Both the position numbers and the translations under genes were made by a program. Below the pieces are notes generated by a model. It ran no database searches. It was not told the DNA's origin and saw only the letters and a program-made list of their open reading frames with translations. Below, piece by piece: positions 10,640 to 24,916 of a stretch of 64,000 nt of DNA. This stretch comes from Lingula anatina (Eukaryota; Brachiopoda; Lingulata; Lingulida; Lingulidae): contig NW_019776079.1 in NCBI RefSeq assembly GCF_001039355.2, positions 1,581,894 to 1,645,893 of the forward strand. Reading direction: 5' to 3'. The stretch's first letter is position 1. Every line of letters begins with the position of its first letter.

Positions 10640-13560
10640 CATTAATTTGGATAATATGATAAGGAAGATGTGTGGAAAAAGTATATTCATTTTGATCTTG
10701 ACTAGAATTTTTTGTGTCCATTTCTTAAAGCTCACTTTCATAAATATGGTATGATTTCAGTGGATAATGATAATTCTGTCATTTAATGTCATCATCCAAG
10801 ATCATGTGATGTAGCTTGCACAGTTCCCAGTATTTCCTAGAACAAAATTCAGTTTATTTAAAAAAATTATGTCGATTTTTAAATTTCACAAGCACGGCAT
10901 TCAGGTCAATTATGATTTAGACTCTTCTCTTTAAGATCAAATATTACCAGGATACATTTCATAAAGATTTGAATAATATTATAATATATATGTTAATGTA
11001 TATAAACACTTTAATATAATTATGAAGTAATATAAGTTTAAATACATGGTGATGAGAGATGCGCTAAAGAACGTGTGAGGCACCTGTTATATAGCACAAT
11101 ATTCTGTGTGTGCTGTATACTATATGGGAGTCTTCAGCATCCTCCACTGATCAATCCCATTGTGATAAGTTTATATTGAGAAATCCATAGCAGCATTGTC
11201 AAAGTTTCCCAAGGTCGAAATGATACTGACAGGTGCTTTGAAATGGAGTTAGAGCTATCACTATCACCCCATTCTCATAGATTAGATCGACCTACATTGG
11301 ATCGACCTAACTCCCTGGGGGTTCACGCTAAATAGCTGTCAGCCGGGCGGACACGAAAGTTAATTACCCCTTAAAGCTTGTAGTGGGCGGGGACGGACAC
11401 TTAAGGGGGATTATCTGACAGTAATCTAGTGAGACTCCCCGCGGTGATAGATCGATCTAAAAGTTGTGAGAACAGAGCCAAGGTGTATGTAGAACAAATG
11501 TATCTGGGGGAGAGAGAGAGGGGGGGGGGGGAAGGGGGTGTCATTACTCTCTGACACTTAATACATTTATCTTTTTTTGCAAATGGCTTAATATCACTAA
11601 GTATGACTAAACAACATGTTTGTTTTTCCCTGTTAGTCATTGGCATGACGGAATTAGTTTCTAGATGTTTGGAGAACAATTAGTCAGTTTTTTTTTTGTC
11701 AGAAAAAGGGGGGAGGGGCACTTTGATTTAGATGTACATGTGGTATGTATATGTGTTTGTGCCTGTGTTCAGGAGAGTATGTGAATGCAGTAGCTGATCT
11801 CACTATTGAAATGTATTATACTTCAAAGTCTATAACACTTGGCTTTGTATACAATATCATACAACTGTCGTGGTACTGGTTAAATATGTAATAGTGGTTG
11901 AATAGATTATATGGCATTGTGCAAAGACCAGGCTGTAAATATACAAATTAAATGCCCTGGTCTGAAGTTGAGATTGGTCTTGGTTGGGTCCTAGACACTG
12001 AACAAGAGCCAATTTTATTTATGTAAAAATATGAATAGGTAAACATAAATGAAACTTGTACATGGTATGTAGCTCTGGACAGTGAAAATGGAGTTAACAT
12101 CGAACAGAAAGGTCTCAGAAAGGTATTTTCATTTTCGGCACACAACCTTACAAATCGCTTGTTAATGCTCCTCGTGGCCAGAAAGCGGTTTACTTTGCTC
12201 TGGACGTATTTTGATGATACATTTGTTTGTACCTGTGCAGTACACTGACTGAGGATGGTTATTTTATAGCAATAGATACATTTTAAGTCACTGCCATTCA
12301 ATAAGGAGGGAGAGAGAAGGTTTCTGTAACATGTATAGTATACAAAATATGTTTCAGCAGATAAGAAACAAGCCAGATTACATAAAATAGGTCTCTGATA
12401 TATTGTAAACCCGACCCAAAAAGTTCCGAAACACGAAATTGTTTTTTCAATAAGTAAAAAAACTATGTAGTGGGGAAAATCATCTGAACTTTTTGGTTGA
12501 GTATATTTACCGGAGGTTTACATGTGCTGCACCATTTCAGAACTGGAGATAACGATATATTTTACCCACTTAGCCTACTATTTTCGATAACAAGACGAGG
12601 CAGCTAATAGCAGAGTGCATCTCATATTTGTAGCATCAAAACTGGGCTAACAAGCAGAAAAACTACTAGCAGCCAAGTGTTTTATCCATGGACAATGAAG
12701 CACATTTTAAGGTTAAGAAATTAATTTTAATTGTCAAGAATATTGTAAATAAAAGTGTACATGTTAAAAATGAATAATGGGTGTTTATGGCTTTTGTGTG
12801 GTTAGCATTTGAAGGAAAACAGATATACTCTTGCAATGTCATCTATTCATTTTCATGGTGTGGGCTCTGAAGCATTGCCTTCTCATTGGGCCCTATGTGC
12901 AAAGTGCTCCTGAAAATTAATATGACAATTTATAGGATTTCAAACAAAACATGCAATTTGGAAAGGTATTCAACAGTATTCCAATACTTATCAACCCAAA
13001 ATAATGTCTGGCTATCTGTCAGTCTTCATCCATCAATTTACACAGTAACTAAATATAAGTATTATCTATGGAGGCATGAGCTGGTTATGCTTCCAGTACA
13101 AATGCAGTTTATTAGCAGAGATATTTATTTTATTAATTAAAAAGAAATTGGAGGACATAACTATCAATAATTTAAACAGGAAGATCCTAGGCAACGGAGT
13201 TGGTGAATGACCACTTTACAGCATTGTGCATTGGGCAAACTGATACTGTTTACTAGAAAAATGTTTATACATACTTTGAGAGACATCAGGTGATAGAAAG
13301 TGAAAGATAATTTCCGAGAAGCCCCACTCAGGTGGTGTGAAGCCACAGAAATATTAACAAAAGCCATATACTTAATCCACTGCATGTGAGCAGTTTGTTT
13401 TCTCTGCTGGTGAGAGTTAGAATTTGTCCTTTTATCCTGACAAAGATTCCACAGTTTGTTCCCAGCCAAACTATCTCGCAACATTGATCAATCCAACTCC
13501 ACGGGGACTATAGCTGATTGCAAGCAGATTAACTGACACACCTCCTTAAGCAGCAGGGGT
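10640..13560. other. Noncoding spacer downstream of RYBP
   Basis: This is AT-rich sequence without a recognisable gene. It includes a possible degenerate foldback element at about 11268-11480 (arms carrying AGATCGACC/AGATCGATC), short G- and A-tracts and an AATAAA near 12748. Open frames at 11948-12301 and 13164-13484 on the minus strand match nothing I recognise. Confidence 0.6.
11268..11480. mobile_element. Degenerate foldback element (possible)
   Basis: The left arm TTCTCATAGATTAGATCGACC pairs loosely with TTAGATCGATC and TTCTCAC on the opposite strand at the right end. A GTTAATTACCCC core resembles the centre of the MITE at 32371-32588. Both ends are worn. Confidence 0.45.
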
Positions 13561-13562
13561 GA

Positions 13563-13913
13563 TTAAAGGGATAACAACTGTTCATTTTGGCAAAAAAAAA
13601 AAAAAAAAAGATTTTCCTGGGGTAAAGGACAATTTCCCGTACTTACCAATGGTTAATGAATCCATCCCAACATTCAAAGTTAGTCCCTGTTTTTTTTTCT
13701 AAAGAGTTAGTTTTTTTTATTATATTCTCTTAAGAGATGATTATGAAGTATAGCCATCTATCTAGGTCACGCAAATGGCAAGCACAAATTCCAGAATTAT
13801 TGCGTTAACTGCCGTTTTAGGGGTAAAATAGAATTTATAATATTTCCATGAGTTGTTTACAATGTATTTATTGTGAAACATGAATTTCGTACAAACAGTC
13901 GTTATCCCTTTAA
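13563..13913. mobile_element. piggyBac-like MITE (TTAA ends), empty copy
   Basis: It starts TTAA|AGGGATAACAAC and ends GTTGTTATCCCT-type sequence (GTTATCCCT|TTAA), giving a TTAA duplication and an AGGGATAAC terminal inverted repeat. It is 351 bp long. A second copy in opposite orientation at 34023-34585 has the same body but carries an extra ~212-bp insert. Confidence 0.75.
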
Positions 13914-14205
13914 CTTTTGTTTGTGCGCAGCTTCTGGATGCTTTTTCACTTCATTTTGAGTGCAACTGAACATATACATAGGTTAATTACATAAGATTGT
14001 AAGTTATTAAGATGGTTTTGTTATTCCCAGTGACAGATTTCTCAATTCTAGAGGATAAAAGGCAATAAAAGAATGACACCATGCAATTGATTCTCTTCTG
14101 TATATGACTTGAAAGCAAACAATTTTGTTCAGGAAGAGTAACCTCCCTTATGGTATTGCTTTTATTTTTCCAGCTGAAATAGTAATTTGAAAAAAAAAAA
14201 CAAAA

Positions 14206-14270
14206 ATCCATCTATAAAGCTGATAGGAATAGATACTGCACTTTGATCTTAGCCAAAAGGCCAAGAATTA
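14206..14270 (-). pseudogene. U2 snRNA 5'-end fragment
   Basis: The minus strand reads TTGGCCTTTTGGCTAAGATC followed by AAAGTGCAGTATCT. It matches the first ~60 nt of U2 snRNA (GGCCUUUUGGCUAAGAUCAA, then GUGUAGUAUCU). The branch-point-pairing GUAGUA is altered to GCAGUA. The match stops after the TATCAG region, and a T-rich run follows. No Sm site or 3' stem-loops are seen. It is a truncated pseudogene or the head of a snRNA-derived short retroelement. Confidence 0.7.
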
Positions 14271-14279
14271 TAAAACATT

Positions 14280-17200
14280 TGATAAAAAAAAGAATTACCT
14301 TGATATAGACTTACTGCCATCTGTGTTTCTATGACAACGAAAATGGTTCAGTGTAAACTCAAGATTAATCCCAGACCAAGTCAATCTTTCAAAATTTGTT
14401 CTTTCGTTTCAAGGAAATAATTGACCACAACGCCAACGTAAAGGCACGTTTCCTTTCATTGTAGTGATACTGTATCTGCATGCCTTCCACAATCTTTCAC
14501 ATATTGCACAAGAGCTGACTCACCTGGCCCGTGCAGAATCAACTGGTTGTGTGTAAACAGGGCGTTGAGTCAAACTGTAAAGGAAGGAATTCAAAGCCTT
14601 GTTTTACAAAGAACAGTAAATTAAATGTGTTTGCAGCTATTGTAACAATGGGGCAAGTTCTTAGAGAAACATTTTGTTAAATCTAATGAGGAAGTGACAT
14701 TCAATTTATGGCTATTTTGAATGATCTATATTTTGGCTGAGAAGAACTGGTATTTGCCACGCTTCCCTTGAAAACAACAAATGTTTACACGCTCACTCCT
14801 ACTAGCTACCTCAAAGGAAGGCGTCAGAAAAGGTGGAGCTTTCTTAATCAGGCCAGAGTTGATGAATTTTCGTTATAACTTTTACTATTGGATATTTGTA
14901 CAGTTTACTACATAACCATATTTTAAACTGAGAAAGTATGTGGCTGTTTTATTTGTGGTTTAACTTTGTAAGATATGTGCTAAAATAAATGTAACCCTAT
15001 TCCAAGCTTTGTCTCGTGGGACCTTTACAAAGTAACACAATTCTCTTTTTGTAGGTTTATATGATTAAGTACAAAGTAAAATAATAATAATAATAATAAT
15101 AATAAAGCTCATAATTCATGGCCCTTTACTCATTTCAGTATTTTACTTTTCTATATTTGAAAGAGGCCCAAAAACAATCTGCTTTATTTTGAAAATAACA
15201 CTTTGAACATACATTTAGTAAAACAAACATCTCACGACTGATGCCTTGGGGAGAAAAATACATAAATGAGGGAGTCTTTATTTTCTTTCTAAGAAAAAAT
15301 TGGGTTAAGTGAGGAAAAGGTGTGTTGAATATGATGTATTGACTTGCACAGCTGGTTTCTAACTTCTAATCCATCTTTAAAAATAAAACCTGGCAGACTT
15401 TAAGAATCAATCAATGTATTCAAAAGGAGAACAACTTTTCAGGAAGCACGTAAACATTTGTAATAAATCAAAATATATAAGGTGCCAAATTGTGTCCCCC
15501 TGTAAAGTTAAATGGACAAGGTCCAGTTATTTCACAACAAGGTGACATGTGCTATAGTGGCATAGATTTACAAATGGAACATAAAATTGCTAATCATGAC
15601 TTGTCTGGCATCATGCATGCAAACACTATGTACAGCAGCCTATAATGCATGACTCCCCCCCCCCCCCTTTTTCTTTGACCCCTCCGCCAGTTGCACAAGT
15701 CTGGCTGGACTACTTTTCACGAAAATTAGGCCTCTTCATATTGTTAACTAGCTAAAGGATAACTCCCCCAGGTGGGGGAGGGGGGAGGGGGAGAAGAGGA
15801 GGAACCACAATCAGAGTATCAGGTATACATCTCTGAAAATATGACTGGCATTTTTACCCCATTTTTAAAAGCAGTAAGTTTACAACAAAAAGCCATTTTT
15901 AATTCTGAGTTATTGCATTAAACTCTCTGCATGATTTGTTAATCCTGGCACCTGCAACAATTAATTGCAACACGTGCTATCACGACTGTGACAATACCTG
16001 AAAGATGAGGCTGCAACAAATTCATGGCAAAAGTCGTGCACCAAAAACCCTTTACAGCACATTTTACAAAACCAGTGAAAAAAAATCAAAACAATGCTTT
16101 TTTCTTCAGCAAGGGTGAACTAGTAACTGAGTACAACACTTTGGCCTCTTGCCCTCTTATAAAAATCATAATAGAAGTGCACTCCCAAAACCTCAAAACA
16201 GACACTTCGACACTACCCCACAACTGGAGTGTTAAAGTTTGCCACCTCCGTACTTCAACAAGATGTAACAGAAACCAACTCAGTAATGAGGATGAAGGAA
16301 GCTTTTACAATGGATATGATCTTAGTATCGTATGCATAGGTCAGAGAGACAAATTGTAAGAAAGGACTTATTAACCTGCCATTTTCAGGACAAAGAATGA
16401 AATAAAACCATAGTTTAAAGAACATCTGCATTAAGTTCTGTCATATGTAAGGTATGGCAGGCATTTTCTCTTTATGATGTAATTATTTCTATTTTCAAAA
16501 TGAGCTTATCTACAAAAAGATAAAGGATCCCCCCCCCTCCCATGGAAATGCATGCCCCTTGGCTCGACCAACTTGTATCCTTTCCTTCAAAATACCAGCA
16601 ATACTATGTTATGTATGACTGACACCCCTGGCTGTGTTGTATGAATGTAAGGTGGTGTGATTACGCTGTTCAAGTGATACCTGAGGCAGTGACGTCCTTC
16701 CGTTTTGTTGTATAATAGATAGCATGACGCTACATAACCCCGCGATGACTTCTCAGCAAATTTCTTTTGTGTCAAAAGATACAAGTAAACTGTCGTAAAG
16801 TTCATTCAACTTTGTACATACTCAATGTTGCTGTGGTGGGTATGCCAACAACACAAAATATTTTTCTACAGCCTTTGCATTTTGAAACCGGGAAACAAAG
16901 GTATCAGAAACATTTATCACATATCCCATTTACGTCATTTATGTCATATTTGTGTCACACCACGCTCTTTTCAAAAAAACGTTTTTCATCAACTCTTTTA
17001 CTTTAATAGGCCAATATACACATCAAAACAGACGGTAAAAATGTAAGTTTTCATTACAGCCAATTATGACTTTGAGCAACTTAAAAACTTCCAAAACACG
17101 TTGACAACACTTTTTCATTAAAAATGCAGACGTAAAAAGGGCACTCTTTTAAAACTTTAGTGTGTGTGGTTAATACGATGATGATACTTCAAAGTATTAA

Positions 17201-18325
17201 GAGAAAAGAATATGTAAATAAAACTTCAAATGTGATTTATGACAACATTCTAAAGCTGGGACCATGAGAACCACCACATAACTCACAGTTAACCCAATAA
17301 GTCTATCCAGTTACTAAATTCAATCACTGTGCAAAAATCTCTGGTCAACGTTATAATGCATCATATACTTTTTGCAATCTCCACCTTTATCCTAGTTTCT
17401 CCTTTAAAACCAATAAAAACAATGAGAATAGTTGCCTAAAAAGTAACTTCTGAGTGGTAAAACTTAAAGGACCGAGAAGAGAGCCTTGCTTTCAAAAACA
17501 ATCAGAATCCCAATGAAAAGCAGAATGTCATAGGAGTTACAGACATTTCCTCTCTGAAAACTACACATTTTTAAAAAATGAAATTCAATACCAACTTTAA
17601 TACTTCCTTGAAGAGAGATGACCATCAAGATCAGATAAGAAAGAATTATCACAAAAAAGAGGCAACCGACAGTCATCTTTCATCATGAAATGTGGAAATA
17701 ACTTACAACAATGGTAAAAATAATGCTCTAATACTATCACAAGCTGATATAAAAAAAGTCAAATTGCATATTATCATATCACTCCATCAAAGACATGAAA
17801 TGAGAATAAGTCAAAATTACCAGCTGTTAGGAAGTGGTTTGTGGTCACAGCAGGGTCACCGACAGTGGTCAGCAGATCTGACCACATGAAGCTTATTAAG
17901 AAAGGTGACCAACTTTAATGATCAAATGTGGGTGGACAGATCTGTATTACTTGTAAGTACTACACTGTACTTAGTATATTACAGATCATAAATACACCTG
18001 TCCTAGTATGCTTCCTGATTTGTATGTAATAATCAGCATACCTAATTTCAGTAGAGTTGTATTTTGTTTCCACAACACCACTTCCTGGTAAATGACATGA
18101 TGACATTGTGGTAGAGTGATTTCTAAATTATATTTACTAGTACACTGCATGTTACAACTTAGGGTGAGCACTAAAACATTTCCACCCTGGCCAAGGGGGG
18201 GGGGGGGGGGTAGAATGAACCTGAAAAGGCCCACTCTGAAATTTGATTTTAGTTTCTACTGGTATGTCATTTTTCAAGTTGGGTCAACTGGGGGGAAGGG
18301 GGGTAAAAAGGTGCACATTTTTGTC

Positions 18326-18356
<31 letters not shown>

Positions 18357-18500
18357 GGGAGCTCTGTGCATGAAGACTTTTTATTATCATTGAGCATATA
18401 TTTGAAGTTTTCCATTTGCACTGCAAACATAAAGACATAATTTGAGATTTTCTATCTTTAAATGTGTAATAGTTTTGAGGTGGGGTGGCAATTCAACATA
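14280..18500. other. AT-rich noncoding stretch
   Basis: No gene is recognised. It contains an (AAT)n tract at about 15079-15105, poly-C and poly-G tracts (15655-15667, 18187-18210), and an A-run at 18330-18356. Open frames at 16024-16359 and 16587-16805 show no family resemblance. A possible minus-strand exon at about 17812-17869 (in-frame LLTTVGDPAVTTNHFLTAG between AG and GT) is too weak to call. Confidence 0.5.
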
Positions 18501-18699
18501 CCTATTAGCCCAGATCAGCAGGGTAAGTGTAAATGTTTTGTTTGCAATCATTTTTATTCTGCATCTTCTGCACTGGCCATACTTCCACGAAAACATAAAA
18601 AACACAGCTGTGCAACTGGTCAGTTATTATGCTACAGTCCGACATTGGTGTCTCTAAAAAGCTAATTTTGTCTTCAAAACACAAGGCTTTGTGACTCAC

Positions 18700-18831
18700 A
18701 TCTGTATGTGTAATGTAATCTGCCACCTGTTGTTTATCTGGAAATTGTTTTATCAGTTCTTTTGTTGATATTTGTATATTACGTTTCTGAGCAATGGTTA
18801 CGACTGTATTTTTCCTGTTTCCAGGTCTCTA
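18700..18831 (-). CDS. Possible orphan exon, unknown protein
   Basis: The minus strand has a pyrimidine-rich run, ttgttag, then an open frame with NTVVTIAQKRNIQISTKELI and KQFPDKQQVADYITHTD, ending at a strong donor GAT|gtgagt. The amino-acid composition looks like real protein, but I do not recognise the family. The frame does not join neatly to the exon at 19626-19705 using the obvious acceptor, so the relationship is unresolved. Confidence 0.3.
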
Positions 18832-19625
18832 ACAAAGAGTAAGCCAAAAATAAAATTAAAAAATGTATCAAATAAATAAATTGCAAGAGATTTTTAAAAA
18901 CTCATTTCATTTACTACTTTTTATAATATTGAAATCTTGTATCTTGATCTTAACTATAAAGCATGTGAAATTCCAATACACATTGTGCTAAAACTTCTTG
19001 TCAAGAACGAACTCTTGATTTGTTCACATGCAGCATCAATGGCCTTTCTCCTTTAGTAAACTATGGACAATCTGAATCACTGAATCAACCTCTGCCTGGG
19101 AGTTTTGTTTCAACATTGTCCATAACAGATTCTCCTTATCAAGGGTGGTCCCCAGGGGTCAACTTTGTCCATAACAGGTCCTCCATATTAAGGGTGGTCC
19201 CCCTGGGGTATGCTCCCATCTTACATTGTAGTTACCAGCTATGAATCTCCTTCTCTCATCATAAAAACCTAAATTTGAAAATGATCATATTAAAAATATA
19301 ATGTATACTCTTTTAATCCTCTCATTACAAAAAATAAATCAATAAATAAAATAAAATAACAACAACAACAAAAAAAAAAATACTGAAAATATCCTTGTCA
19401 ATGACTAATCCTCAGATGAACTAAGAATGCTCTCCAGAGATTTGATAACTACCAGGCTCGAAACTTGGCAAAAGCCTATTTCACCATGATAAATAAACTC
19501 TTTTACTTTCATAAAAAAGAGGAAAACAAAGGCAAAAGGTGGTGTTCCAACTTTCAAAATCTTGCCTGTAATTTGATGATGGCTGTAGAAAAAAAAAGCA
19601 GTCAAAATTGTTTGAAAATACTCAC

Positions 19626-19705
19626 GCGTTCCGCAAACTCGGGCACCAGTTGTGTTGTTCAAACGATAGTAACATGTCTGGCCTGATCTTTCTTCTCTGA
19701 GAAAT
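19626..19705 (-). CDS. Possible orphan exon, unknown protein
   Basis: This 80-nt minus-strand exon candidate has a good acceptor (tattttcag) and a consensus donor (GC|gtgagt). It encodes FLREERSGQTCYYRLNNTTG then ARVCGT. Its entry phase fits the exit phase of the candidate first exon at 26672-26709. No known domain is recognised. Confidence 0.35.
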
Positions 19706-22700
19706 CTGAAAATACCCACAATACTACAACCATTGTAAGTCTACTTATTAGATCATATTTATCAATGAAATGGATTGAATAATCTTGTGTATTAATGAAG
19801 ACATAATCGTAATCCAGTTATTTATTTATTTATTTACCAATGGGAATCATGTGATATCATATGTGACATTATACAAGACAAGAAAATGTTCAATAACCTG
19901 CTTGAAGTGGGATTACTATTGAACAATACAGGCTGCAATGATATGCACCAGGAATAGTTGCTTTGAAAGCAATACATAAATAACATGCAATACACGAAGA
20001 ATTTGTACTCTTAATTGTGCAATAAACTATAGTGCAACAGACATTAAGAGAAAATAGTTTTAAAAAAAAAATCATTCTGTGGATAAATTGTGTAACCTCA
20101 CTCGGCAAATATCTAAAAATACACCACTGATGAAAATGCATTTGATATAATTTTTGAGTTCATACAGCAAACTATAACTTACATACTTTTTAAAGATTAA
20201 AAAAAATGCATCACATATTTTTGGACTCAACTAAGTTAGTTAAAGTTGACATTGTAGATATGTAGCAATTTTCACCTCACTTTATTAAATCATCATAATT
20301 AAGCAAATAACAACTTAAAATATTCCAACACGAGTCTCCTACGTGACAAAAATTAGGATGCATGTACTTTCACATGCAAGGACACGAAACAATACATATA
20401 TTCCATACATGTATATATGACCATCATGGGAATTTTCCACCCAGCAATCCACGGCTGTAAACACTGAGACTGCAAGGGGTAGCCGATTGTTTACGCTAAC
20501 GGTCTATCACCCCATACATTCCCTCCAATCACCTGATTTTCCTGATACTCTCCAGGTCCTCAAGACACACACACTCTTACACACACACACGAACACATGT
20601 TACCTCTCTAACACACTTTTCTTAAAACAAAACAAAACAAAAAACAATGCAAAGAGAAGGAAGTGTTTAATTTCCTAGGGATCCACTGTAAAAATTTCGT
20701 TGCTGCATGCTTTAAAGCTGCTGTGTGTGTTGAGGGGCTGATTATCTAAATGAGCACAAAAGCACGCAACATGCACGTGGACACACACATGAAGCATGCA
20801 GTAACGAAAATGCAGAACCACAAAACACAGGCAAACAAGTAAGCTCTAAACATAGCGTTGTGTTCACTGGCTTTTTTCCAAACTTAAATCCTTTCATATA
20901 TATTTAATCACACAGCTTAACACTACATACAAAAAGAAACCCTATATTATTTTAACTGCAGAAAATTAACAAATGTAGTTTACTAGATATCAGGATTTGA
21001 TATTTCTAAAACATCATTTTTAGCGAAAATCCTTTTCCAGGCTTTAACTGTGGCAGAGAGGGGCAACCAGAAAATGTTTCATGAGATATTTTGCAGTGCA
21101 AATTGATGTACTAGTACTAAAAATAATGATAATAGAGTTTTAACATACACAAAAGACCAGGCCCATTCCAAAAACTGAAAAAAAAAAGTTCTGCGATAAC
21201 ACTTGACAGATATCAATGTCTGATCATACAAAAAAGCAGTGAAGGCCAGAAATAATCAGATGGCCATGTTATTATTCAACCCATGACATAAATGTCCATG
21301 ATGCAATGGCTCTCTTTATGTGAAAAGAAAAAGAGAGAAAGAGAAAGAGAGTTACAGAAAACTATGACCTTAATAAATCTGGTCTTATCTAACACAAGTA
21401 TGGATTCTGGTCTTGGGCACAATTACCCCCCCCCCCCCCCACCCCCCCAGCCCCCAAAGTTTCAGATCTGATGCATGTTATGTGTGCCCACAATGTTGAA
21501 ACAGGGGTTTAAAAATAAAGAATCTGGCAAGGATTGGTGCTGAAGGGTCAACGGCCTCTTAATTAGAACAAACCTAAGTGACATTTTCCAGGCATCACAA
21601 TATAAAAAAAAATCTTTAAAAAATACCCAAGGATTGTAAAGGTTAAGGTGGATGATAGATGACCAAAACGAGACACAGAAAAGAATTAAAATAACAAATT
21701 ATCAATCAGAACTCAAAGACTGGAACTATTCATATAATAAATCAAAGAAGTATGACAAAAATCTTTCAAGTGAAAGTATCGACTCTCAACCGTTGTTTCC
21801 CGAATCCTCTAAACCTTTCCTCAAGCATGTCAGCCTTTCGTACACGTAGGCCCGCAATTTCCTTGAAAACACCCTAAAATAGACATCAGTGACATAACAA
21901 CTGTACTTCAAGGAATCAGAATCACTGAACAAGCTGTGACTTTTGTCTTAAAGCTGACCACACACTGTAACGAGCTTAACAGAGCATGCTTTCATACGTC
22001 AATCCTATCCAGAAACTACTGCAGATCCATAGATTTGATGTCCCCCACAAGAGTCCGCACATGCAACGCTAACGTCAGAGGAACTACGATCTATCCGTAC
22101 TTACAGCATGGAAGACTGCAAATACCTTAATTACAAAGGAAGAAAGTGTAAAAAGGCATCTTGAGGGAGTTACGCAAGCACTGCTGTTTGTTTGCTGGCT
22201 GATCTTCAGGTTGCCTGTGTAACATGCAATGTTCTAATCGACATGATTTTCAACTTTCTGCTAGGTTTACAGACTCTGAACTTAGTGCTTTTATTCTTTG
22301 GGCATCTTCTGACTAAGATGAAGTCATCACCACTTAAATGCACTACACTACTTGCCAAAAGCTTAAAATGAACATTTTTGCTTTTTTAAAAATTTGGAGA
22401 AGGACAAAGATTTTTACCCCACTGGACAACCCAACTTTGCAAATGTCATAGAGCCTACTGATTCAGAGTGTACCGACCTTTTCTGGCCAAAAGGCCACTT
22501 CAAATGCCTTAAAACCTCCCTGCCTATGGGCAACAATTTTTATTCATAAAAGTCTCCATTATATATAAAAAAAATACAGAAATTAAAATGCAGATGTAGA
22601 AGTCACACAAACAAAGTATTTTGTCATTTGTATACACAGAGTCAAATCAATTTGGGCTGTAATTAACATAAAATATACATAATTTAAATTATTTAATAAA

Positions 22701-23627
22701 AAAACAGATAACATATATTTCTCAAAACAACATTCCTATTATTGATACTGAAGAGCTGAACAGAAAATTCTGAAAAAATGTGTTACTAAGTGATTATAAT
22801 AATAAACTTTATTGGGGTAAGTAAATTCAATTTCATGTTTAAAACACATTCCAAACACATTCCAAACTTTTTTTATTATAATTGCATTACTAGTAATTAA
22901 CATGAAAAAATATTTATATTCAAATACTTGTTAATCTGCAAATGCAGCTCATCTTGGTCAAATTACCAAGTGCTGCCATCTTTTGGCTTAAAACCATATC
23001 AGTTCATTTCATACCATACTGAGATGATGACAAACTCCAGATGTTCACTTTGACAATAACCAAGAATCTATGATACTGGAAGCCCTACAGCTGTACAGCT
23101 GGTATAATTATAATATCTATAACAGACAGTCCTACTGTAAACAAGAGGAAGACTCAAAGAAGAGACACAAACTACAACTATCTAATTTCATTGGAACGGA
23201 CATCCTGCTGAGACACTTAGTGAAGTCTTTACTCCCATACAAAGATCACAGCACGGTCTCTTTTGAGAAGCTCCACTCTGAAATCAAATGACTAATCGCA
23301 GGTCTCATCTGCTGTCTGTTTTGGTTTTCACAACTTACTTACTCAGTTATTTGGCGAGGATATGTGTCTGCGGAATGACGTGATACTGTCATCGAATTAT
23401 TGTTGACGACCGTACCGATCCATCATCCAATGAAGCCCACGATGAGCAGTCGGAAAATGGTTCTTTTCTCACCCTGACTTAGAGCGATGAGTGGTATTGT
23501 TAGATATCAATTCAACCACCAATGCAAATAAGCCCAGGTCAGGCAATGTTGCATGATAGGACGCGGGGAAGATCCTTGATCGTGTCGGGTAAACAAGCCT
23601 CTTACTCACCTCCAGCTAGTCGCGGGC

Positions 23628-24915
23628 TCTCTGACTGCGTTTATCACCACAGGAGCCATTGACACAGGTAACATATGTGACAGAAGCAGGCAGATGGAGC
23701 TACATGATAGGAACACCCAATATCCGACCCTCACTTTGTAGTGGAAAGTCAGACCAATTATCTTCAATTGTCAACTTTTACTCAACTTTTGACTCAGAAG
23801 TTATACAAGCTATTTACAATGATTGAAAATCAAGCCATTGAATTAAAGTGTTAAGTCAACTTCATCTTTGTCATCAACTTTTACAGACTCAAAGTTATTT
23901 AAGCTATTTACAAAGACTAAAAACCAATAAGTCATTAAATAAAAGTGTTATTAGGTAAAATTCATTTTCATAAGACTTAGTGCTATTCCTCTCAATCCTA
24001 CCTATGCAATTTTTCACAAAAATGATACCACAAAATTTAATGCCTTTCAATCTATATAATTGAGTGTCCAAATTCCAGCATCACTTTCTGAAGTACTCAT
24101 TGAAACAGGCTCCTTATTTTGCCAGCTTCATTCATTTGCTACTTTTTCCTTAAACTAACCCCACAAACATAGGTCTGTGTAGCTCCGGCCACAATGTCAA
24201 TGACAAGTTAAAGATAAGAACTGAAGACCAAAAGTTGGATTTATTTTCCAAAATTTTTGTCTACTTCCCTAGTTTAATAATAAAAAAAACTAAAATTATT
24301 ACCATTTCTGTATTTTTTATCAAAATGATCACAATATTTCATTTTACTGAACTTTTATTGGTTTTAACTCAGGTCAAAGCAAATTACATAAAAAAATTGT
24401 CTAAAATTCACGTCCAATTTTTGGTCTAAAGGACTTTTATGAAACTGACCCCTTGTGGCAAAGGTCAGTTCTTGCATGACCAAGATGGTCAGCCATGCTG
24501 GAACTGCACCAATTTGGGCATTTTGAGAGGCACTTTAATTCAGCCCAAATTGGCAACTCTTAGAGCAAAAGTGCATGTGCATGCAAAAAGTAATTCCAGT
24601 ACAGAAAAGTTGTCTTTTTGATGAATGAGAAGTTCACATGTGGACATCCATCCATCACAATAGGAATTACTGGCCTGTTCACAGTTTAAATAGGCACCAA
24701 CTGACGCCTTATACCAACTTTGGGAAAAAAAGAGAGAAAAAAAGTTTGAAGACTTTTTTTTGGTGAATAATGCTACTATTGAGTAGCAATGAGCAATCCT
24801 AATAAGCTCGTGGGTATACATCAGTGCATTGACTGTCAGACTGGTACCCTTGACTGAGCCTGAACTCCTGCTAACATTGTGGTTTATGTTTAAAGACAAG
24901 TTCAAATATAGCTGT
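23628..24915. repeat. 1288-bp exact direct duplication, left copy
   Basis: It starts at TCTCTGACTGCGTTTATCAC and ends CAAATATAGCTGT at the N. Every segment I compared with the copy 1289 bp downstream is identical, including all translated frames. Confidence 0.95.
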
Positions 24916-24916
24916 N
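24916..24916. other. Single-N contig join 2
   Basis: The N sits exactly between the two identical 1288-bp copies, so the real genome probably has one copy here. Confidence 0.9.

Noticed and set aside
13164-13484. 106-codon minus-strand frame
   Set aside because: There is no recognisable domain and it lies in AT-rich spacer; it is consistent with chance.
16024-16359. 111-codon plus-strand frame
   Set aside because: The composition is not protein-like, there are no splice partners and no family is recognised.
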